Assembly (NCBI RefSeq): GCF_023078495.1 | Contig: NZ_CP095742.1 | Span: 558,001-622,000 of the forward strand | Source of the DNA: Luteibacter aegosomatissinici | GTDB lineage: Bacteria > Pseudomonadota > Gammaproteobacteria > Xanthomonadales > Rhodanobacteraceae | DNA length: 64,000 nt | Direction: 5' to 3' | In this document: positions 25,752 through 33,033 of the stretch, piece after piece | Position numbering within the stretch: position 1 is the first letter of the stretch | Layout of the letters: every line of letters starts with the position of its first letter | The notes under the pieces: generated by a model | Databases searched by the model: none | Seen by the model: only the letters and a program-made list of their open reading frames with translations | What the model was told of the DNA's origin: nothing | Position numbers and translations under genes: made by a program

Positions 25752-27467
25752 TCATTCGCCCCGGTCTGGCGCGAAATGGCTGTCCGCTTCGATGGCCTTC
25801 AGGGCGTCACGGAACTGAATGGCATCCCGTGCGATGAGCCGGGGATCCTGGGTGGCGAGTACCTGTTCGAAGCGGCTGATCATTTGGCCGACGAACTCGC
25901 GGGCCGAGCCTAGCAGTTGCTCGTAAAGGCGTTCCGCCCTGGCCAGCAGGGTTCGGTTTTCCAGGGTATCGCGGGGATGGATCTTGAGTGCTGACAGGGC
26001 ATCGAGCCGCCTGGCGATCTCCTGCGGTGACATGTGCGCCTGGCCACTTTCGACGACAAGGCGGCGCGCTTCGCCAGTGGCGACGACGCGCACTTCCACC
26101 TCGAGAAGTCCATTGACGTCGTAGGTAAAGCGAACATCGACCCCGTTGGCATGCGCGGGACCGGGTTCGATAGGGATCTTGATCTCGCCCAGGCGAATAT
26201 TGTCACGCACCATGCGTGATTCGCCTTGGTATACCCGGATCAGGATCTCGCGCTGCTGGGCGTGGGCGGGATAGAAGCGCTCCACTTTGCTGACGGGTAC
26301 GACCGTGTTTCGTTCAATGATCGGCGCGTAGTAGCCCTCGGCCATTTGCCCTTTCTCGAGCGCCCGCACGACTTCGGTTCCCAGCGTATACGGGCAAACA
26401 TCCGTCATGACGGTTTCGTCGAGCGCCTTGTCCTTCATCTTCAACCCTGCCTGGACGGCGGCACCCAAAGCGACGACTTCGTCCGGGTTGAGCCCCACGG
26501 CGGGGAAGCGGCCAAACATCCGGGTGGCCAGCGCACGGATCATCGGCATGCGCGTCGCACCACCGGCAAGCACGACGTTATCCAGGTCGGCGGCGCGTAT
26601 CCGTGCATCGCGCAGCGCGCGCTCGATCGGGCGCCACAGCCGGTTCAACAGTGGCTCCGCCATTTTCTCGAACGCATTGGCATCCAGTTCCACGTTCGCG
26701 TGCTGGTCTTGCCACTGGATCTCGAACGAGGCCTTGCCGTGCATGCCGAGTTCACGCTTGGCCGACTCGGCCCGCGCGGCCAGCCGCTGCATGAAGCCGG
26801 CGTCCATGCGTGCCGCTTCCCGGATACCGCGGGCGAAGGCGAGGTCGGCGATAAGGGTGGCGAAATCCTCCCCGCCGAGCATGTTGTCGCCGGCGCTGGC
26901 GCGCACCTCCATGACGCCTTCGAACATTTCCAGGATCGATACGTCGAACGTGCCGCCGCCCAGGTCGAATACCAGGAACTGGGTTTCACGCTGGCCTTCG
27001 TGCATGCCGTAGGCAAGTGCCGCCGCGGTCGGTTCGTTCAGCAGGCGCTCCACCTTGAGCCCGGCGAGCTCACCGGCCACGCGCGTTGCCTTGCGCTGCG
27101 CATCCGAGAAGTACGCAGGGACCGTGATGATCGCCTCGGTCACGGGCTCACCCAGGAACGCCTCGGCGTCGTCCTTCAGTGCCCGGAGTACCAGCGCGGA
27201 AAGCTCTTCCGGCCGGAAATCACGGTCGCCCAGCCGCATGAGCCGCGCGCTGCCCATGTAGCGCTTGAACAGTGCCGCGCTCAGGCCGGGGTGCGTTTGC
27301 AGCCGTTCCCGCGCGGCCTCGCCCACAAGGACGTGCCCATCGGCATCGATCCCCACGCACGATGGCGTCAGGAAACTACCCAGTGCGTTCGGCACCAGGC
27401 GCGGGCCGCCGTCTTTCCACACGGCAACCAGGCTGTTGGTCGTACCAAGGTCAATACCGACGATCAT
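25752..27467 (-). CDS. hscC: HscC-type Hsp70 chaperone
   Basis: A 571-residue Hsp70 relative that aligns along its whole length with E. coli HscC (556). The nucleotide-binding domain has GIDLGTTNSLVAVWKDG, VPAYFSDAQRKATRVAGEL, NEPTAAALAYG, FDLGGGTFDVSILEMFEG and GGATRMPMI; a substrate-binding domain follows with YPLG-type DVCPYTLGTEV and VYQGESRMV. The short C terminus lacks the EEVD-like tail of DnaK. The start at 27467 follows AGGGA by five bases. Flanked by two J-like membrane proteins, it probably serves a specialised membrane-linked client set. Confidence 0.9.
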   Translation of the reverse strand: MIVGIDLGTTNSLVAVWKDGGPRLVPNALGSFLTPSCVGIDADGHVLVGEAARERLQTHPGLSAALFKRYMGSARLMRLGDRDFRPEELSALVLRALKDDAEAFLGEPVTEAIITVPAYFSDAQRKATRVAGELAGLKVERLLNEPTAAALAYGMHEGQRETQFLVFDLGGGTFDVSILEMFEGVMEVRASAGDNMLGGEDFATLIADLAFARGIREAARMDAGFMQRLAARAESAKRELGMHGKASFEIQWQDQHANVELDANAFEKMAEPLLNRLWRPIERALRDARIRAADLDNVVLAGGATRMPMIRALATRMFGRFPAVGLNPDEVVALGAAVQAGLKMKDKALDETVMTDVCPYTLGTEVVRALEKGQMAEGYYAPIIERNTVVPVSKVERFYPAHAQQREILIRVYQGESRMVRDNIRLGEIKIPIEPGPAHANGVDVRFTYDVNGLLEVEVRVVATGEARRLVVESGQAHMSPQEIARRLDALSALKIHPRDTLENRTLLARAERLYEQLLGSAREFVGQMISRFEQVLATQDPRLIARDAIQFRDALKAIEADSHFAPDRGE

Positions 27468-27562
27468 GCGTGTCCCTGACATCCGTGCGCCATGCTGGCG
27501 CGCTATCCGTTGTTTAGCGGCAGGCGTAGGGTGGCCTTGAACCAGCCGCCCGGCACCGTGGG

Positions 27563-28441
27563 TTAATGGAAGAACGAACTCAAGAGGCAGAGGGCGATGA
27601 GGCCAAGGAAGATCCACTGAAACCAGTACGCCAGCCCTCGCGGTGGCTTTTCGCCGGCGGTTACGAGCGCTCGTTGCTCGTGCAGTTGCTCCCAGGCGCC
27701 AGCCTGCTGCGCCGTCAGGTGCAGCGCCATGAAGTCGCGTTGGTGGTTCATGGCCTCGCGTGCCGCGGGCCACAGTGCCACGTGGGCCTGCAGCGGTGCG
27801 CCACGTGCCAGCGCCTCGAGCGTGTTGAGCAGGCGTGGGCCATCCCACGTCTTTGACAGCTCGTGGCGCTGACGCTCGATCGTCTCCACCCAGCGGCCTT
27901 CCGCACCTAGCTGACGGAAGTGGCTGACATCGTTCCAGCCGAACTGCTCAAGTGCGATGCGGAAGATGGCGGCGCGTTGGCGCATGCCGCCCACGGCCAG
28001 ACGCTCGATCAGCCCTGCCTCGAAGACCGTTGCCGCATCCGCACGCTGAAGCCGCAATGCGGTGAGGCAGGCGGTTAGCTCGCTGGCGATGTCGGCGTCG
28101 GTGCCCTCGTGCACCCGCGCGCAGAAGCGATCGAGGGCCCGGTGGCCGATGACCAGAGCCGTCTCCTCGCGTGCTGCGGTCGCTACGGGGGCCGCAGCCG
28201 GGGAGGGGGCCGGGGTGGTGCCTGGCGCGGGAAGCTCCTCCGGCGGGGCGATGTCGCCCACGGCCCCGCCACCGGCGACAAAGCTGCGCGCCACCTCGTA
28301 AGCCTGGCGCAGGCGATCGAACGCCGCGGGGTCCCCCGCCTGGTCGATGGCCTTCAATTGCAGGGCGTACGCCCGCCGTACATCGCGCTCGCCAGCGGAT
28401 GCATCCAGCCCAAGGTGGGCAAGGAACCAAGGTATCGTCAT
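27563..28441 (-). CDS. J-like membrane protein without HPD motif, upstream of hscC
   Basis: A 292-residue protein with the same N-terminal helix pattern as the gene downstream of hscC (LGLDASAGERDVRRAYALQL, then FDRLRQAYEVARSF). Again the HPD loop is missing (KAIDQAGDPAAF). A Pro/Ala linker, an all-helical middle and a C-terminal membrane helix (LAYWFQWIFLGLIALCLLSS) follow, so it is tail-anchored. It lies upstream of hscC on the same strand and probably forms part of its operon. Confidence 0.7.
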   Translation of the reverse strand: MTIPWFLAHLGLDASAGERDVRRAYALQLKAIDQAGDPAAFDRLRQAYEVARSFVAGGGAVGDIAPPEELPAPGTTPAPSPAAAPVATAAREETALVIGHRALDRFCARVHEGTDADIASELTACLTALRLQRADAATVFEAGLIERLAVGGMRQRAAIFRIALEQFGWNDVSHFRQLGAEGRWVETIERQRHELSKTWDGPRLLNTLEALARGAPLQAHVALWPAAREAMNHQRDFMALHLTAQQAGAWEQLHEQRALVTAGEKPPRGLAYWFQWIFLGLIALCLLSSFFH

Positions 28442-28568
28442 GCGCTGCGTCCGTGCCGAAGTACGACGGTCATGTCACCCCAACCAGGGCGCGCGCGGCG
28501 CCCAAATCCCCGTTAGCGGCAGGCGCGGCCCCTGCCTTTAGCCCCCGTACCGCCGCGATGGCGTCCCC

Positions 28569-30776
28569 TTACAGCGCGGTCAGGTTCGCATAAGCGTAAA
28601 CCAGCCACTTGGAACCTTCATCCTCGAAGTTCACCTGGACCCGCATGTGGGCCCCGGCGCCTTCGGCGCTCACGATCGTGCCCTCGCCGAATTTCGGGTG
28701 GCTCACCCGCTGGCCAAGCTTCACCGGCATGGGCTCCGCCAGGCTGCTGCCCCCGCCGGCGAAGCGATCGGCATACGCCGGGCGTGAGACCTGCACCCGC
28801 GGCCGCAGCTCGTCGATCAGCTCAGGGGGTATCTCGCCCAGGAACCGCGAGGGTCGCGCCAGCATCTCGGTGCCGTGCATGCGGCGGGATTCGGCGTGCG
28901 AGACGTACAGCTTCACGCGAGCGCGGGTGATGCCCACATAGGCCAGGCGGCGTTCTTCCTCCAGCCGGTTGTCCTCTTCGGTGGAGCGCTGGCTGGGGAA
29001 CAGGCCTTCCTCCATACCCACCAGGAATACCACCGGGAATTCCAGGCCCTTGGCCGAATGCAGCGTCATCAGCTGCACGCAATCGTCCCAGGCCTCGCCC
29101 TGGCCCTCGCCCGCTTCGAGCGCGGCGTGGGAGAGGAACGCGGAAAGCTCATTGAGGCCCGCGTCGGTATCTTCCGGGGTCATTTCGAAGCGGCTGGCGA
29201 CGTTCACGAGCTCGTCCAGGTTCTCCACCCGGGCCTCGCCATTCCCCCGCTTGTCGTTCTCGTAGAAATCGCGCAGGCCGGTATGCGTGATGGCGTGCTC
29301 GATCTGTTCGGCCAGGTCCAGGGCGGACGGCGCATCGTCACCCTCGGCGTCGCCGCCACGGAACGTCCGGTGCATCTCGTCGATCAACGCCAGGAAGGCC
29401 TTCACGGCATTCTTCGCGCGGCCGGCCAGCGAGCCCATGGCGATCTCGTTGAGCGACGCCTCCCACATGGAACTGCCTTCGCTACGGGCGCGCCGGCGCA
29501 GCTCATCCAGCGTACGATCGCCAATGCCGCGCGGTGGCGTGTTCACGGCGCGCTCGAAGGCCGCATCGTCGTGGCGGTTCGATGCGAGGCGAAGATACGC
29601 CAGGGCATCCTTGATTTCCGCGCGTTCGAAGAAGCGCAGGCCGCCGTACACGCGGTAGGGCAGGTCGCGCTGGATCAGCTGTTCTTCGAAGTTACGCGAC
29701 TGCGCATTCGAGCGGTAGAGGATCGCGCAATCGCGCGCGTTACCGTGCTCGGCGATGTATTCGCGAATGCGCTCGATGACGAACCGCGCTTCATCCTGTT
29801 CGTTGTACGCGGCGTACAACGCGATGCGGTCGCCTTCGTCGCCATCGGTCCACAGCTGCTTGCCAAGGCGGCCACCGTTGCGGGCGATGACCGCGTTCGC
29901 CGCGTTCAGGATCGTGGAAGTGGAACGGTAGTTCTGCTCCAGGCGGATGGTCTTCGCGCCCGGGAAATCGCGCAGGAACTGCTGGACGTTTTCCACTTTC
30001 GCGCCGCGCCAGCCGTAGATCGCCTGGTCGTCGTCGCCGACCACGAAGACCTGGCCGGTGGCGCCGGCAAGCACGCGGATCCACGCATATTGCAGCGTGT
30101 TCGTGTCCTGGAACTCATCGATCAGCAGGTAACGCCAGCGGTCCTGGTAGTGCTTCAGGACGTAAGGATCCTTCAGCCACAATTCGTGTGCGCGCAGCAG
30201 CAGTTCCGCGAAATCGACCAGGCCGGCGCGCTGGCACTGCTGTTCGTACGCCTTGTACACCTCGACGAAGGTTCGCGTGACCGGGTGGTCGCGGTGCTCG
30301 ATGCTGTCGGGGCGCTTGCCTTCATCCTTCCACTGGTTGATCTGCCACGCGGCCTGGCGCGGCGGATAGCGGGCCTCGTCCAGGCCCATGCCAGCGATCA
30401 CGCGCTTGATCAGCCGTTGCTGGTCGTCGGAATCCAGGATCTGGAAGCCCTCGACCAGGCCGGCCTCGCGCCAGTGACGGCGCAGCAGGCGGTGGGCAAT
30501 GCCGTGGAACGTGCCCACGGTGAGGCCCTGGGTACCACCCGGCACGATGCCATCCAGGCGCGAGCGCATCTCGCCCGCAGCCTTGTTGGTGAACGTGACC
30601 GAGAGGATAGCCCACGGCGGCACGCCCTCGACCTGGGTGAGCCAGCCGATGCGGTGCGTGAGTACGCGGGTCTTGCCGGAGCCGGCGCCCGCGAGGATCA
30701 GGTAATGGCCTGGAGGGGCGCTGACGGCCTCGCGCTGCGCGTCGTTCAGGCCGTCGAGAAGATGGGATACGTCCAT
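28569..30776 (-). CDS. uvrD: DNA helicase II (UvrD/PcrA family)
   Basis: A 735-residue superfamily 1 helicase for nucleotide excision and mismatch repair. Motifs run in order: AGAGSGKTRVLTHR (Walker A), VTFTNKAAGEMRSR, LLIDEFQDTN (Walker B), VVGDDDQAIYGWRGA, LEQNYRS, LMTLHSAKGLEFPVVFLVGM, and ERRLAYVGITRA. The C-terminal Tudor-like part (LGQRVSHPKFGEGTIVSAEG) is also present. Length fits the family. It stands alone, with a terminator-like hairpin 60 bases upstream of its start. Confidence 0.95.
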   Translation of the reverse strand: MDVSHLLDGLNDAQREAVSAPPGHYLILAGAGSGKTRVLTHRIGWLTQVEGVPPWAILSVTFTNKAAGEMRSRLDGIVPGGTQGLTVGTFHGIAHRLLRRHWREAGLVEGFQILDSDDQQRLIKRVIAGMGLDEARYPPRQAAWQINQWKDEGKRPDSIEHRDHPVTRTFVEVYKAYEQQCQRAGLVDFAELLLRAHELWLKDPYVLKHYQDRWRYLLIDEFQDTNTLQYAWIRVLAGATGQVFVVGDDDQAIYGWRGAKVENVQQFLRDFPGAKTIRLEQNYRSTSTILNAANAVIARNGGRLGKQLWTDGDEGDRIALYAAYNEQDEARFVIERIREYIAEHGNARDCAILYRSNAQSRNFEEQLIQRDLPYRVYGGLRFFERAEIKDALAYLRLASNRHDDAAFERAVNTPPRGIGDRTLDELRRRARSEGSSMWEASLNEIAMGSLAGRAKNAVKAFLALIDEMHRTFRGGDAEGDDAPSALDLAEQIEHAITHTGLRDFYENDKRGNGEARVENLDELVNVASRFEMTPEDTDAGLNELSAFLSHAALEAGEGQGEAWDDCVQLMTLHSAKGLEFPVVFLVGMEEGLFPSQRSTEEDNRLEEERRLAYVGITRARVKLYVSHAESRRMHGTEMLARPSRFLGEIPPELIDELRPRVQVSRPAYADRFAGGGSSLAEPMPVKLGQRVSHPKFGEGTIVSAEGAGAHMRVQVNFEDEGSKWLVYAYANLTAL

Positions 30777-30797
30777 CCGCCCATTGTAGCGGAGAGG

Positions 30798-30822
30798 GGG
30801 CTCCGGGACCTGCCCGGAGCCC
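30798..30822. terminator. 10-bp hairpin upstream of uvrD
   Basis: GGGCTCCGGG (30798-30807) pairs perfectly with CCCGGAGCCC (30813-30822). It lies between the end of the small membrane gene and the start of uvrD on the same strand and likely ends the upstream transcript. Confidence 0.6.
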
Positions 30823-30836
30823 TTGGCGGGGCGGTC

Positions 30837-31055
30837 TTAGCCCTTCCGGGAAATGCCCGCCACGGCCACGATGCCGCCGATCACGATACCTGCAATGCCC
30901 ACCCACTGCGGCAGTGCCTTGTCATGGGTGGCTTCGACCTTGGCCGAGCCGATCTGGACCAGCGTATCGGTCTTCTTATAGCTGCCATTGCCGGCGACGA
31001 CCCAGATGCCCAGGCCGATAAGGATGACGCCGACGATGATGAGTCCTGCTCGCAT
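30837..31055 (-). CDS. Small two-helix membrane protein (DUF3185-like)
   Basis: A 72-residue protein with an N-terminal helix (MRAGLIIVGVILIGLGIWVV) and a C-terminal helix (PQWVGIAGIVIGGIVAVAGI), joined by a charged loop. This layout resembles the small DUF3185-type membrane proteins. The start at 31055 is preceded by GGGGCACCCCC. Function unknown. Confidence 0.65.
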   Translation of the reverse strand: MRAGLIIVGVILIGLGIWVVAGNGSYKKTDTLVQIGSAKVEATHDKALPQWVGIAGIVIGGIVAVAGISRKG

Positions 31056-31134
31056 GGGGGTGCCCCTGTGTGGATCGGTGGCGGGAGCATGCGTTGACGA
31101 ATGTGAGCGTGACGTAAGCGCCGCCCGGCCCGCG

Positions 31135-31980
31135 TCAGACGATGGTGACCTGCTGGATATTGTTCTTCGGATCGGCCCAGAACGCCTCGTTGGCGAAACG
31201 CCCGAACACCTCGCGCGGAAGAACGGGTGTGCGTTCCACGGCCTCGACCTTCGCGCGCACCGAATGCAGGCCGGGCATGCCCACGCGCGCGTCGAACTCG
31301 TCGGCGCTGTATTCGATGTTGTCGAAGTCATGTGCAAACCACGGCTCGCCAAGGAAGGCATACACGGCGCGCAGCGCCGCTTCGGGGTCTCGCACCAGGC
31401 TTTCGTAGGTGAGCAGCAACAGGTGGTCCCGGGCGTGCGCACCGTAGAACGCTTCCTTCACCGCCTGGTAGGCGAAGCCGACCATGCCGCGTGGATCGGT
31501 CAGTGCTTCGACGCGGGAATACACGGTGGTGTTCGTGTCATAGCGGAACACCTTGCTGACGCTCACAGGCTGCTTGAGTACCAGCCGCTCCATGCTGTCG
31601 AGCACCCAGGCCAGCTGGCGCACGCAGGCAATGACCTTCACACCCGGGAACAGTGCATTGAGCAAGCCCATGCGGCTGCACCACAAGCGGCTCATGTCGA
31701 AAATCGCCTCGGGGCGGGAGTCGACCGAGTAAAAATTCTCGACCAGGCCGCGCAGCATGGCGGTGCGTTGGTCATCGGTGACGTCGAACGCAAAATCGTT
31801 CCTGCTGCTGGCCTCGGCAATGACCACGCCCATGATGTCGGCGACCGGGCTGGTCATGCCGGCGCGGAACCGCGGGTTCTGGTTCAGGATAGCCGCCAGC
31901 AACGTGGTGCCCGCGCGTGGCAGCCCCGAGATGAAATGAAACCGGCGCTGGGTATTCGGGGCATCGGGCGTCACGGACAT
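31135..31980 (-). CDS. PAPS-dependent sulfotransferase family protein
   Basis: A 281-residue soluble protein with the 5'-phosphosulfate-binding loop FISGLPRAGTTLLAAILNQN near the N terminus and a KVIACVRQLAWVLDSMERL segment that fits the 3'-phosphate site. LLLLTYESLVRDPEAALRAV matches a typical sulfotransferase helix. The acceptor is unknown. It is the last gene of the leftward glucosamine/chitin locus and starts 36 bases after the LacI gene behind GAGGAAG, so sulfation of a sugar or sugar-containing product is possible but unproven. Confidence 0.8.
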   Translation of the reverse strand: MSVTPDAPNTQRRFHFISGLPRAGTTLLAAILNQNPRFRAGMTSPVADIMGVVIAEASSRNDFAFDVTDDQRTAMLRGLVENFYSVDSRPEAIFDMSRLWCSRMGLLNALFPGVKVIACVRQLAWVLDSMERLVLKQPVSVSKVFRYDTNTTVYSRVEALTDPRGMVGFAYQAVKEAFYGAHARDHLLLLTYESLVRDPEAALRAVYAFLGEPWFAHDFDNIEYSADEFDARVGMPGLHSVRAKVEAVERTPVLPREVFGRFANEAFWADPKNNIQQVTIV

Positions 31981-32015
31981 ACGGTGCTTCCTCGGGACGG
32001 TAGTGGAGCAGTAGA

Positions 32016-33023
32016 TCAGCGCACGGGCGCCGTGGATGCGCGCAGGCGCATTTGGTATTCGACCTCGACCATGCGCGGCTCGCCCTTGCCCAGGAGCCCC
32101 AGCAACAGCTCCTCGGTGGCGCGCTTGCCCATGTCACGGACGGGCTGGTGCACCGTGGTCAGCAACGGCCACACCTGGGTCGCGATCGTCGTATCGTCAA
32201 AGCCGCAGATGGATATATCGCCGGGTACGGAGACGCCCGCTTCGGCCGCGGCCCAGATGGCGCCGACGGCCATGTCGTCGTCCGCGGCGAAGATGGCCGT
32301 CGGCCGTTGCTTCAAACGCAGCAGCTGGCGGGCAGCGTTGACACCCGATTCGAACGAAAAGCGGCCTTGCACCATGTAATCGGGGCGCTCAACCAACCCG
32401 GCGCGCTTCATGCCGTCGCGAAAACCTGCCAGGCGCCATACGCCAGCGCCGTGCTTGGGATCACCGATGATGTGCGCGATCCGGCGGTGCCCCAGTTCAA
32501 CCAGGTGCGCGACCATCGCCGCGGCCGCCTCGCGCTCGCGCAGAATCACGCCAGCGATGCCCTTGGGCTTGCGAGGGGCGATGGAGGTAAACGGTAACCC
32601 CGCGGCGCGCAGGTGCGCGAGCAGGGCCGGGTGATCGGTGATCGGCGGCGTGAGGACCAGGCCATCGGGGCGGTGGCGCCACAGGATGCCTTCCACGCGC
32701 TCCATGAAATCCGGGGCGGTGGAGTCCAGCGGCTGCACCATCATGCTGTACTGGTGCGCCTCGCATGCCTCCTGGACGCCAGCCTGCACCTCCATGACGT
32801 AGCTGGGCGACAGGTTGTCGTAAAGCAACCCGATCATGAAGGAGCGGTTGGAGGCGAGGCTGCGTGCCGAGGTGAGCGGCCGGTAGTTCAGCTCGGCGAC
32901 GGCCGCCATCACGCGATCGCGCACTTCCTTGCGCACGCCGGGCTCCTGGTTGAGCACGCGTGACACGGTCTTCTTCGACGTATCGGATGCACGAGCCACA
33001 TCGTTAATGGTCACGCGCGACAT
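32016..33023 (-). CDS. LacI-family transcriptional regulator
   Basis: A 335-residue repressor. The LacI helix-turn-helix (VTINDVARASDTSKKTVSRV) and hinge (YRPLTSARSLAS) are followed by a sugar-binding domain (MIGLLYDNLSPSYVMEVQAG ... ICGFDDTTIATQVWPLLTTV). It lies within the leftward carbohydrate block, 10 bases after the exo-glucosaminidase gene. The perfect palindrome upstream of the glucokinase gene is the likely operator; the inducer is probably glucosamine, N-acetylglucosamine or a derivative (inference). Confidence 0.9.
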   Translation of the reverse strand: MSRVTINDVARASDTSKKTVSRVLNQEPGVRKEVRDRVMAAVAELNYRPLTSARSLASNRSFMIGLLYDNLSPSYVMEVQAGVQEACEAHQYSMMVQPLDSTAPDFMERVEGILWRHRPDGLVLTPPITDHPALLAHLRAAGLPFTSIAPRKPKGIAGVILREREAAAAMVAHLVELGHRRIAHIIGDPKHGAGVWRLAGFRDGMKRAGLVERPDYMVQGRFSFESGVNAARQLLRLKQRPTAIFAADDDMAVGAIWAAAEAGVSVPGDISICGFDDTTIATQVWPLLTTVHQPVRDMGKRATEELLLGLLGKGEPRMVEVEYQMRLRASTAPVR

Positions 33024-33033
33024 GAAGGCCTCT

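Noticed and set aside
26226..27479. Open frame of 417 codons opposite hscC
   Set aside because: The Hsp70 gene on the minus strand matches its family end to end, so the opposite frame is not coding.
28875..31097. Long open frame of 740 codons on the plus strand opposite uvrD
   Set aside because: It is a shadow of the GC-rich, strongly biased uvrD reading frame: no domain, atypical composition, and it spans several genes.
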